From assembly GCA_937901055.1 (NCBI GenBank), contig CALCGO010000245.1, positions 1 through 6,185 of the forward strand: DNA of 6,185 bases, given 5' to 3'. Both the position numbers and the translations under genes were made by a program. Every line of letters starts with the position of its first letter. The stretch's first letter is position 1. Shown piece after piece: positions 1 through 6,106 of the stretch. The stretch is from an uncultured Rhodobacterales bacterium. GTDB taxonomy: Bacteria; Pseudomonadota; Alphaproteobacteria; Rhodobacterales; Rhodobacteraceae. Under the pieces are notes generated by a model that saw nothing but the letters and a program-made list of their open reading frames with translations, did no database searches and was not told the origin of the DNA.

Positions 1-44
1 TTTGGTCTTTCGATAACGCGACTTCGCCACCCTGGCCGATTCAA
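1..44 (-). CDS. 5' end of an unidentified third operon gene, probable TTG start (partial)
   Basis: Just past the hydantoinase-family stop, the minus strand reads AGAGGAAACCTAG and then TTG. This places a strong Shine-Dalgarno sequence (GAGGA) 7 nt before a TTG start, and the frame stays open to the window edge. The visible start is MNRPGWRSRVIERPK, basic and with no signal peptide. The gap of 21 nt between the previous stop codon and this start argues for co-transcription and translational coupling with the two genes upstream. I do not recognise the family from 14 complete codons. It does not resemble the usual beginning of a HyuB subunit. The true start could differ, because no ATG lies in frame within the visible part. 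Confidence 0.5.
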   Translation of the reverse strand, partial: MNRPGWRSRVIERP

Positions 45-65
45 CTAGGTTTCCTCTGGCAATGT

Positions 66-2072
66 CTAACTGTCGGCTATTCTTGGGCGACCGGAGGCTT
101 CAATAGTGAGCGTGGCTTCCAGAAACATCTCGCGACCTTCGGCTTTGGCGGATTTGACGGTACGTGAAGCGGTGATGTCGATGTCTTCAACACCGGATGC
201 GCGCGACTCAATACGGGCTTGTTCGGTGAGGTGAGCGGTCAGCCTTGTGAATGCGGCGTCTTTAGAGACGAATGTCTCAGGGGCGCCGTCTAGATGTACG
301 CGAAACTCGCCTTCTGAGGGGGAAGTGATTGTGCCGCGCTTACGGATCATCACACGGCCCACTACGGCACCGATGGCGTTGGCGACGCCTGCGTATTCCG
401 GTAAGGTCATCTTACAGCCTAAAAGATCGCCAACCGCTGGGTAATAGGTTGATGCGGATGCGCCTAAACCGATGACATCGACAGCGAGGCCGGTATCAAC
501 GCGCACTAGACCGCTGTGACCCGCTAACCCCCTTTGGGTCAAGACGTGGCGGGCAAGATCGGCAGGCGGAAGGCCAAAAGGGGTTTCTTCTTCGGTGAAA
601 GCGCATTCCAAAAGAGCTAGCCCCGTTTGATGGGTTAAACGGTCAATCACGAGCTTGGCCATGTCGCGCGGATCAGAAGCAAGCTTATTGCCTGCGCCAG
701 TTCTTCGGCGCCCAAACTGTTCCAAAGCCAATCGGGCGGCGTCTGTATTCCAAGTATCCATAAGGCCCAAAACATGCGCTGCATCGGATGGTGTGAGACC
801 GGACACTTGAACCAAACCGCGGTCAATCAGGCGACTATAAGCGGACAAATCAATACGAGATTCGATAATATCGCCTAAAGGATGCACCGTGCTTCCGATC
901 CGTTTGAGCAGCGTGATCTCGCGTGCCCCAAGTCCGTCGCGTGCCACGTTTGGAACGGCACGAACGAACAGCCCATCATGCTCACCCGCTAGGGATGCGG
1001 CGGCCTGACGCTCTAGCGCAGGAAGGACCACATCAGGCGCTTGGCTTGCGATAAGAGAGATGGGAATGCGCCGGCGTGGACCCAGCGTGATCCCGCCTTG
1101 CAACCCCTCGGATATGAACCGAACCTCGCTATCACCACCCAGACCCGTAGTGTGCATAGCGACGGCTTCGACCATTGTACGATACGGGCCGACACGGGCA
1201 CCCGCGATATCAATAGCCGGTCGCCCATCGCGAAGAATAGCAACATCAGTTGTTGTGCCACCAATATCAGACACAAGCGCATGGTCAGCGCCAGTAAGCC
1301 AACGCGCACCAACAAGCGAAGCTGCGGGGCCAGAAAGTATCGTTTCAATCGGCCGTGTTCGGGCAAGTTCGGCGCCAATCAATGCGCCATCGCCGCGGAC
1401 AACCATAAGGGGGGCATCGATGCCAAGGGATTTCAGCTCGCCGGTTGCTTGGGCGATTAGGCGGTCGATCATGCCGATGAGGCGTGCATTTAGAACAGCC
1501 GTCAACGCGCGTTTGGGGCCATTGAGCTTGGCTGAGAGTTGGTGCGATTGGCTGACGGGATGGTTTGTTTTTTCGGCAATCAAATCTGCCGCAATCAATT
1601 CATGTGCTGGATTGCGGGTGGCAAACTTGCTGGCGACAGCATAGGCGGACACAGTTCCACCATCGGCGTTCAACCACTCTTTTAAAGCATTTGCGTCAAA
1701 AGCAGCGGCCTCGCTGCCGGAATGATCGTGCCCGCCTGCGAGGACGATCGAAGGATCGCCTTTGAGTGCATCGGTTAAGCCGTGGCTCAACAAATCTTGT
1801 TCGCGAAACCCGATATAGACGAGGCCGACACGTTCGCCTTGGCCCTCAACCAGCGCGTTCGTAGCCAGTGTGGTGGACAGCGAAGCGAGCGCGATATCGG
1901 ATGGCTTCACACCACTTTGTTTGAGAACGGCGCGGATTGCAGCACCGATACCAAGCGCAAGATCGTGGCGCGTGGTAAGAGATTTAGCCGAAGCGACGAC
2001 AGTAACTTCATCGCGGATCAGAACGGCGTCCGTATATGTCCCGCCCGTGTCAACGCCAAGCAACAGTGCCAT
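66..2072 (-). CDS. hydantoinase/oxoprolinase family protein (HyuA-like ASKHA ATPase)
   Basis: This 668-residue protein belongs to the hydantoinase A / 5-oxoprolinase family, whose known members couple ATP hydrolysis to opening of cyclic amides (N-methylhydantoin, 5-oxoproline) or to carboxylation in acetone carboxylase. It is cytoplasmic, with no signal peptide or membrane segment. The phosphate-1 loop GVDTGGTYTD is at residues 6-15, so the start is right at the domain edge. Family signatures follow: STTLATNALVEGQG at 66-79, RGDGALIG near 226-233, LSGPAASLVGA at 246-256, and the second phosphate loop DIGGTTTD at 269-276. The stretch TTGLGGDSEV (308-317) replaces the glycine-rich GGGS form of classical HyuA. 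The N-terminal domain spans roughly 3-180 and the hydantoinase A domain follows; length is normal. Only two cysteines are present, so it is not an iron-sulfur RACE-type corrinoid activator. GGAAG lies 6 nt before the ATG. It is the second gene of the leftward operon, 106 bp after the MttB-like gene. No HyuB partner is visible, and the substrate is unknown. Confidence 0.93.
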   Translation of the reverse strand: MALLLGVDTGGTYTDAVLIRDEVTVVASAKSLTTRHDLALGIGAAIRAVLKQSGVKPSDIALASLSTTLATNALVEGQGERVGLVYIGFREQDLLSHGLTDALKGDPSIVLAGGHDHSGSEAAAFDANALKEWLNADGGTVSAYAVASKFATRNPAHELIAADLIAEKTNHPVSQSHQLSAKLNGPKRALTAVLNARLIGMIDRLIAQATGELKSLGIDAPLMVVRGDGALIGAELARTRPIETILSGPAASLVGARWLTGADHALVSDIGGTTTDVAILRDGRPAIDIAGARVGPYRTMVEAVAMHTTGLGGDSEVRFISEGLQGGITLGPRRRIPISLIASQAPDVVLPALERQAAASLAGEHDGLFVRAVPNVARDGLGAREITLLKRIGSTVHPLGDIIESRIDLSAYSRLIDRGLVQVSGLTPSDAAHVLGLMDTWNTDAARLALEQFGRRRTGAGNKLASDPRDMAKLVIDRLTHQTGLALLECAFTEEETPFGLPPADLARHVLTQRGLAGHSGLVRVDTGLAVDVIGLGASASTYYPAVGDLLGCKMTLPEYAGVANAIGAVVGRVMIRKRGTITSPSEGEFRVHLDGAPETFVSKDAAFTRLTAHLTEQARIESRASGVEDIDITASRTVKSAKAEGREMFLEATLTIEASGRPRIADS

Positions 2073-2118
2073 GTCTTGCTTCCAATATTTTGGTCAGTGT
2101 GTTCCACTGATGCTATAA

Positions 2119-2153
2119 ATCCAAACCTTCTGCAATTGGCAAAAGGCTTGGAT
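2119..2153 (-). promoter_or_regulatory. intercistronic stem-loop between the methyltransferase-like and hydantoinase-like genes
   Basis: In the minus-strand transcript, 14 bases at 2153-2140 (ATCCAAGCCTTTTG) pair fully with 2132-2119 (CAGAAGGTTTGGAT) around a 7-nt loop. Two of the pairs are G-U wobbles. On the plus strand the same two positions would be A-C mismatches, so the structure suits the minus-strand RNA. No U-run follows the stem in that direction, so a strong intrinsic terminator is unlikely. An mRNA-processing, stability or attenuation element between the two cistrons is the simplest reading (inference). The hairpin ends 46 nt before the downstream ATG, leaving that ribosome binding site free. 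Confidence 0.6.
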
Positions 2154-2178
2154 CCTTTTTAGACAATGGCGAGAGCCG

Positions 2179-3720
2179 TTAAATCGGATTAAGATGAATT
2201 GCGTACTTGTTGCGCAGCATCTTATCAAGGGCTCCGTCAAATTTAGCATCTGAAGGTTTTGACAGAATACCCTCTTTCACCTTTGTCGCCTTTACCAGCA
2301 AATTTGGTTTGTCTTTCTCGGCCCATTCCTTAGGGCTGGTACGATCACCAAGCGTTGGATAGACATAATCGGTTTGCATACGGCTTAAGGTTTGATTTGT
2401 GCCAAGGTAATGGCCGGGGCCGTTCATACAAACATCAGCGATTTGATCTAATGCGAGAGTTTCATCCGTTACCTCGATCCCGCGCACACAGCGCAACGCT
2501 TGGCCGATGATATCGTCGCCAAGGATAAGGGATTCATGGCAAAACCCAAGTAGGGACGCGTGCATGCCTGCGGACTCGTATACCATATTCAGACCAGATA
2601 GGCCTGCCATCACGTTAGAACACATCTGCTCCCATCCAGATTGCATATCCGGCATTTTGGAATCGGATGCCCCCGCAGCAGCGCCCCCCGGCAGGCCGTA
2701 AAATTTATGCATCTGCGAACAGCCCGCAGTCAACAACGCCTGTTCGCCAGACCCTATGCTCATCGAGCCCGTGCGCAAATCAAGACCAAAGGGCCATGTT
2801 CCAAAGATAGCCGGGTGACCAGGTGCAATTGCGTTAACATAAACCATGCCGGCCAGACATTCAGCGGTTGCCTGAACAATTGCGCCAGCAATGGTTGAGG
2901 GCGCGGTAGCACCAGCCATGCCAGCAGACAATAACAACACTGGCATCCCGCCGCGAATGCAGGCCTCCATTACTTCGCAGCTTTCCGTCGCGAACTTCAT
3001 CGGTGGAACAACGAAACAATTGGAATTAGACACAAATGGGCGGTCACGATAGGCACCTTCACCACCTGCGACATCATAGATGAAATCGAAACATGTTTTC
3101 ATATGGCTTGGCTCGCTAAAGCTGGTGCCTATATGTTTTGTGGTGCCCTGACAGGCGGCATAGATCGTATTGTAGTCCATTTCCAAATTGTCAGGAATGT
3201 CACGACACACCATCGGGCGTTGGAAAAAATGTAAGTTATCAAGCTTTTGTACGATTTTGGCGGCATCATGCAAATCTTGTACTGTACATTCACGATATTC
3301 ATTTCCATGTACGTCAACCAAGTGAACGGCCGCACCCGCAGTGCCGTAATGTACGCGATCCCCCCAAAGTTCGAGGTCGTTCTCGCCATCGCGCGAATAT
3401 AGCGTGACCTTTTTAGACGCAACCGCGAGCATGTCGTCAATCAATGCGCGTGGGAAACGGATGCGCCCATCATCGCCTTGAATAGCACCGGCCTTGGTCA
3501 ATATTTCAACACCTGATGGAGGGGCGTCTGCCAACCCGATTTGTTCTAAGGCATCAAGGGCTGCGTGGTGAATGCGCAATACTTCGGCGTCTGACAGGGG
3601 TTTATATGTACCCCCTGACATGCCTGCGCGAATAGGACGGAGATCTTTCTCGAGGGGGGCGGCCCGCAGCGCTTGGCGCGCAGCGCGTCCTCCGGATCGG
3701 CGTACGTTTGATGATGACAT
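2179..3720 (-). CDS. trimethylamine methyltransferase (MttB) superfamily protein, pyrrolysine-free
   Basis: This 513-residue cytoplasmic protein matches the MttB superfamily. Characterised members transfer a methyl group from a methylamine or quaternary amine to a cobalamin-binding corrinoid protein. True MttB uses pyrrolysine encoded by an in-frame TAG; here the frame runs unbroken to a TAA stop, so this is the non-pyrrolysine type, whose known members (MtgB, MtpB, MtcB) act on glycine betaine, proline betaine and carnitine. Visible features are a basic N-terminal arm (RRSGGRAARQALR, 7-19), the MSGGTYKPLSD entry to the barrel (34-44), YGLPGGAAAGASDSKMPDMQ (341-360), YESAGMHASLLGF (381-393), and the C-terminal GPGHYLGTNQTL (434-445). 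Length fits the family. AAAGAG sits about 7 nt before the ATG, a modest ribosome binding site. It is the first gene of a leftward operon with the hydantoinase-like gene. No corrinoid protein gene is visible in the window. Substrate unknown; a betaine or N-methyl compound is inferred. Confidence 0.93.
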   Translation of the reverse strand: MSSSNVRRSGGRAARQALRAAPLEKDLRPIRAGMSGGTYKPLSDAEVLRIHHAALDALEQIGLADAPPSGVEILTKAGAIQGDDGRIRFPRALIDDMLAVASKKVTLYSRDGENDLELWGDRVHYGTAGAAVHLVDVHGNEYRECTVQDLHDAAKIVQKLDNLHFFQRPMVCRDIPDNLEMDYNTIYAACQGTTKHIGTSFSEPSHMKTCFDFIYDVAGGEGAYRDRPFVSNSNCFVVPPMKFATESCEVMEACIRGGMPVLLLSAGMAGATAPSTIAGAIVQATAECLAGMVYVNAIAPGHPAIFGTWPFGLDLRTGSMSIGSGEQALLTAGCSQMHKFYGLPGGAAAGASDSKMPDMQSGWEQMCSNVMAGLSGLNMVYESAGMHASLLGFCHESLILGDDIIGQALRCVRGIEVTDETLALDQIADVCMNGPGHYLGTNQTLSRMQTDYVYPTLGDRTSPKEWAEKDKPNLLVKATKVKEGILSKPSDAKFDGALDKMLRNKYAIHLNPI

Positions 3721-3768
3721 GTGTAGACTCTTTTTGAAAAGAAACAGATTACCTGGGGTGTCGTAATA

Positions 3769-3858
3769 TTACGCGCTGGGCGACCCACGCGCCGCAAGAC
3801 CACGCGCGGCACCTGTCGTGCGCGAAACCAGTTCTGTCATCCAATCAAGATCATTCAT
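3769..3858 (-). CDS. possible 29-residue leader reading frame upstream of the methyltransferase-like gene
   Basis: An ATG at 3858 opens a 29-codon frame beginning MNDLDWMTELVSRTTG and ending in ARGSPSA before TAA. It is in the same frame as the MttB-like gene, with 16 sense codons between that TAA and the ATG at 3720. The ribosome binding site is poor for both the first ATG and the internal ATG at 3840, and no run of one amino acid suggests attenuation. The amino-acid usage (Ala, Arg and Gly-rich) looks like real coding sequence of this organism. It could be a leader peptide, the stub of a lost gene, or chance. I do not recognise it. Confidence 0.2.
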   Translation of the reverse strand: MNDLDWMTELVSRTTGAARGLAARGSPSA

Positions 3859-3998
3859 CTGAAAACGCTTGCACGAAAGGGTGAGTCGTTCAAGTTATTT
3901 ATAGGAGCTGTCAGGCAAATTTATACTAGTCTTATCTTTTTGCGATGCACTGCAGTTCAGATGGAACAAAACTGCCGCGACTCGGCGTGGAACTGTCT

Positions 3999-4010
3999 GC
4001 AATTAATTGC
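3999..4010. promoter_or_regulatory. perfect 12-bp palindrome, possible operator
   Basis: GCAATTAATTGC is a perfect palindrome about 280 bp upstream of the operon's first start codon. It has the symmetry expected of a site for a dimeric regulator. No regulator gene is adjacent, and the distance is long for a repressor, so the role is a guess. Confidence 0.2.
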
Positions 4011-4093
4011 GAACACCAAACTCATTTGCGCAACCTAGATCACTTTCTTGACGGCAAGACTGTGCCCTTAATTGACTGATAGCACCGCAATCG

Positions 4094-4131
4094 AAGCGGA
4101 TGTCCGCTTTGTGGAAATCCGCTTTTCCGCT
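4094..4131. repeat. CCGCTTT repeat block with short palindrome
   Basis: AAGCGGA (4094-4100) and TCCGCTT (4103-4109) form a 7-bp inverted repeat separated by 2 nt. TCCGCTTT then recurs at 4118-4125 and TCCGCT at 4126-4131. The 10-mer GTCCGCTTTG at 4102-4111 appears again at 4549-4558, on the other side of the small gene at 4233-4439. The block runs almost directly into the element terminus at 4174. It resembles the dispersed intergenic repeats I associate with Roseobacter-group genomes; that link is from memory and untested. Confidence 0.4.
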
Positions 4132-4173
4132 CGCAAGTGCGGCGAAAGTCTGCATTCCGCCCTTAGTGACAGA

Positions 4174-4201
4174 GGCTGCTTTCGGCCTATTCTGTTGAAA
4201 A
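4174..4201 (+). repeat. orphan copy of the mobile-element terminus
   Basis: This 28-bp stretch matches 4994-5021 at 27 of 28 positions, in the same orientation and exactly 820 bp away. The part from 4184 (GGCCTATTCTGTTGAAAA) equals the outer 18 bp of the terminal inverted repeats of the element at 5004-5227; after that the sequence diverges (CAGG rather than ACTC). It may be the surviving end of a second copy. Alternatively it is the left end of a larger unit, 4184-5227 (about 1.04 kb), whose right end is the inverted copy at 5227. It lies just past the stop of the small gene. Confidence 0.7.
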
Positions 4202-4232
4202 CAGGAATTTGACAGACAGAAAACTTGCTTTT

Positions 4233-4439
4233 TTACTCACCCAGAAGGTTTTCCAGATACCACTCACCCTCGTTAGTCAGAGTCAATTCATCAGCGTTGT
4301 GAAGCTGTCGGACGCTGACTAACCCGTATCTTACGAGCTCATCGATCGCCCAATCATCAACTTCAAAGATCAAAACCCTCCTATATTCGTTTGCAACAGC
4401 TTTCAAAATCCGTAGCGCGTCCACGTCCAATTCATCCAT
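4233..4439 (-). CDS. small acidic protein with winged-helix-like pattern, function unknown
   Basis: A 68-residue protein with a good ribosome binding site (AGGA, 7 nt before the ATG). Its pattern fits a minimal winged-helix fold: a helix at about 5-17 (DVDALRILKAVAN), a second helical stretch ending ELVRYGLV (34-41), and a hairpin and final helix at 51-66 containing LTLTNEGEWYL. The LTLTxEG wing is typical of MarR/ArsR-like domains. It carries about 16 acidic and only 6 Lys/Arg residues, unusual for a DNA binder, so it may bind a protein instead. A short symmetric sequence CGTTTGGAAACG (4477-4488) lies about 40 bp upstream and could be an operator. The gene stands alone between mobile-element termini, possibly as cargo. 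No family was recognised with certainty. Confidence 0.6.
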   Translation of the reverse strand: MDELDVDALRILKAVANEYRRVLIFEVDDWAIDELVRYGLVSVRQLHNADELTLTNEGEWYLENLLGE

Positions 4440-5003
4440 CTTACAATCCTTTAGAATCAGTTATTGCCGCAAAGAGCGTTTGGAAACGTTAGCTTCAACA
4501 CCACCCCGGTCAAGCTGCGTTTTCAGCAAAGTAAAATTGGCTAGGCACGTCCGCTTTGGTTAAGGTTTTTCGATGCGGGCGATAGCGCAAGATTTTGGTT
4601 TGGGGCTGACTGTGGCCCGCGTTGACAAACCTCTCAAGGAGGAAGCCGTGGGAGTCTTGGTTGGTCCTATGGGGAAAGCGTGAGCTTGTTGCTGATAGGG
4701 TTGAACCTTCGCGGGTCTTGGTGAGTCAAACGACGCGTCTCAAAGGCTTGGGGCAGTATGGTCTGGGCACGGTTGGCTTCACCTGCGCTTGATAAGCTTT
4801 CAGGTTCGCAAGTGTAACTGAACTTGCGGAAGAGTTTCGTGGGCGGATTCGAGAGGCATATTTAGATATATGGGGATGCAGTCATCATTGGGTTGAAGTG
4901 CACCCAGATGACGCGGGGTTATAATGACAATTGTTCATGTAATGGTACGCCAATCCTCCGTACGATTGGGCGCATCGAAGTTGGTCAACTAAGGGCTGCT
5001 ATC
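4440..5003. other. gene-poor region with a possible decayed reading frame
   Basis: No intact gene is supported. The plus strand has an ATG at 4573 opening 36 codons that start MRAIAQDFGLGLTVARVDK, which resembles a helix-turn-helix of the kind found at the start of transposases or resolvases. It stops at 4681. A one-base shift in the GGGG run at 4671-4674 leads into another open stretch (GKRELVADRVEPSR onward) that ends with TGA TAA at 4790-4795. The same frame is then open again for 42 codons to 4921, with plausible protein sequence (TELAEEFRGRIREAYLDIW). This could be a pseudogene with a frameshift and stops, or chance. A 7-bp stem with 8-nt loop is at 4807-4828. A competing open minus-strand stretch (about 4510-4730) has no ATG and is not called. 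Confidence 0.3.
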
Positions 5004-5227
5004 GGCCTATTCTGTTGAAAAACTCCAATATTAGGATTTCGAAAATTTCCGCCAAAAGCATATCTTTGCTGAAACTCATTGAGGATTGCCGCGAAAGGCT
5101 CCAAGGAGCCGCAGCAGCGCTTTAAGTCCATTTGAGCCGAACCCCTCGCCAAAATTTCCCTCCAGCTCCGTGCAGGGAAATATTTTCCGGTTTTGGCCTA
5201 AATCGGAGTTTTTCAACAGAATAGGCC
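5004..5227. mobile_element. 224-bp MITE-like element with perfect 23-bp terminal inverted repeats
   Basis: The ends 5004-5026 and 5205-5227 are exact inverted repeats over 23 bp, starting GGCCTATTCTGT and ending in AACTCC. A weaker match continues inward (ATTAGG against TTTAGG). No transposase is encoded, so it would depend on an element elsewhere. The TGTTGAA core of the ends recalls insertion sequences of the IS5 and IS1182 type; the family is not assigned. No obvious target-site duplication is seen (ATC on the left, CAT on the right). Internally there is a perfect palindrome GGCTCC-AA-GGAGCC (5097-5110) and an 8-bp stem with 12-nt loop (5154-5181) followed by TTTT, which might act as a weak terminator. 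Confidence 0.75.
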
Positions 5228-5289
5228 CATTGCCGACCTTCATCTTACTCGTAATGTTGCAATACGGCACCGCAGTGCAGCATTCGCAT

Positions 5290-5338
5290 TGCCGCCATTC
5301 GTGCGTCGCGCAGCATTTTGGCGACCCGAATGGCGGCA
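5290..5338. repeat. strong stem-loop: 12-bp perfect inverted repeat with a nested 5-bp stem
   Basis: TGCCGCCATTCG (5290-5301) is the exact inverse of CGAATGGCGGCA (5327-5338). Inside it, GTCGC (5305-5309) pairs with GCGAC (5321-5325) around an 11-nt loop. The structure lies 55 nt beyond the stop of the truncated transporter and could end or stabilise its transcript, but there is no U-run on either side, so it is not a standard intrinsic terminator. The neighbouring 5259-5292 stretch is also partly self-complementary. A dispersed intergenic palindrome is an equal possibility. Confidence 0.55.
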
Positions 5339-5392
5339 GTGCTAGACAAACATGCACAAAGTCCCATCGGAAGCCTTTCTGCATTATAAGTT

Positions 5393-6100
5393 CTATTCGG
5401 CGATCTGAGCCGTTGCAGGTGAGGGCGGGTCGGGCTCCGAAACCGGTTTGATGCGGGTTTCACCCAAACGTGGATGTAAGCGACCCGCGAGACTCCAGGC
5501 CAGCACACCCGCAACGCCCGCTGCAGCGAAAATACCCGAAATCGGGGCGGCCAGTAGGATTAGCCACGCCACGCCTGGTGTCGCGATGCCGGATACGTCT
5601 CGAAAGGAGGAATAAATCGCCGACATCTCGGTGCGTTCAGATGGTTTAACCGCCATCAGGAACGGCAGTCCGGCGCAGATATCCAAAAGAATCAAAAAGA
5701 AACTACCAGTAAACAACAACGCCACTGTGACCAATGGTACTGCCGCGGTCAAACTCGCAGTAGAGAACAAAACCGCAACCCCTAAAAAACCGGTTCGGAC
5801 CGCACGGCGAACAGATCTGTTTTGCATCCAACGCAGCATAAACGGCGATAAAAAGAGTGCAGCGTTCGTTACCGACAAAAGCATCCCACCTAGTTGATTG
5901 CCTAGATTGTTTTGGACAGCGAAGATCGGCAGATAAACGACATAGGCCCACCACCCGCAGGACCGGATGACCGCGAATAGCCAGCCGGCGATCAGGCGGG
6001 GTTGCTGGAAAAACCGACCTAAAAAGGCCAATGGATTAGGCGGGTGTTGTTTCGCGCGGGTGATCAGTTTGCCGTTACCCATGCGCATGTAAAAAAACAT
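5393..6100 (-). pseudogene. truncated major facilitator superfamily transporter, C-terminal half only
   Basis: The 235-residue frame has six membrane helices at about 36-60, 69-91, 101-118, 121-145, 168-185 and 188-206, followed by a Pro-rich cytoplasmic tail. This equals the second half (helices 7-12) of a 12-helix major facilitator transporter; the family normally has about 400 residues. The segment before helix 7 (MGNGKLITRAKQHPPNP) looks like the central cytoplasmic loop. Recognisable motifs include LDICAGLPFLMAVKPSERTEMSA (about 139-161, helix 10-11 loop region) and SSFRDVSGIATPG (164-176). The ATG at 6100 has no good ribosome binding site, and an in-frame TAA stands only two codons before it, so the N-terminal half is absent. 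The break lies close to residue 1. Transport of anything by this remnant is unlikely; the substrate of the parent is unknown. Confidence 0.75.
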
Positions 6101-6106
6101 GGACGA

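Larger units (their letters stand above)
3721..4232. other. 512-bp intergenic region upstream of the operon
   Basis: No convincing full gene lies here. It must hold the promoter for the leftward operon, but I see no good -35/-10 pair. Two TATAAA hexamers on the minus strand (3898-3903 and 3920-3925) are the best -10 candidates and lack a clear -35 partner. The part nearest the operon holds a 29-codon reading frame, the centre holds a perfect 12-bp palindrome, and the part beyond about 4090 is a GCGGA/CCGCTTT repeat block ending in a mobile-element terminus; each is listed separately. Confidence 0.5.

Noticed and set aside
1060..1644. Long open plus-strand frame opposite the hydantoinase-like gene, with others at 1041-1460 and 1782-2162
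   Set aside because: They are antisense to a gene with clear family motifs, have Arg, Ser and Pro-rich shadow composition, and match no family pattern.
66..2072. Reductive activator of corrinoid proteins (RACE type)
   Set aside because: The protein has only two cysteines and no ferredoxin-like cysteine cluster, and its motifs are those of the hydantoinase/oxoprolinase family.
2119..2160. Intrinsic terminator on the plus strand (stem followed by CCTTTTT)
   Set aside because: No plus-strand gene precedes it, and the stem has two A-C mismatches in that direction.
2179..3720. Pyrrolysine-type MttB
   Set aside because: The frame has no in-frame TAG and ends in TAA, so no amber codon is read as pyrrolysine.
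3546..3812. Minus-strand frame overlapping the start of the methyltransferase-like gene
   Set aside because: It is an alternate-frame shadow of that gene's 5' end with no independent support.
4510..4730. Open minus-strand stretch of about 70 codons upstream of the small gene
   Set aside because: It has no ATG, no suitable ribosome binding site and no family resemblance.
5001..5230. Target-site duplication around the 224-bp element
   Set aside because: The left flank (ATC) and right flank (CAT) do not match at any tested short length.
5290..5338. Integron attC site
   Set aside because: The ends lack the RYYYAAC and GTTRRRY core boxes, and no integrase or cassette pattern is nearby.
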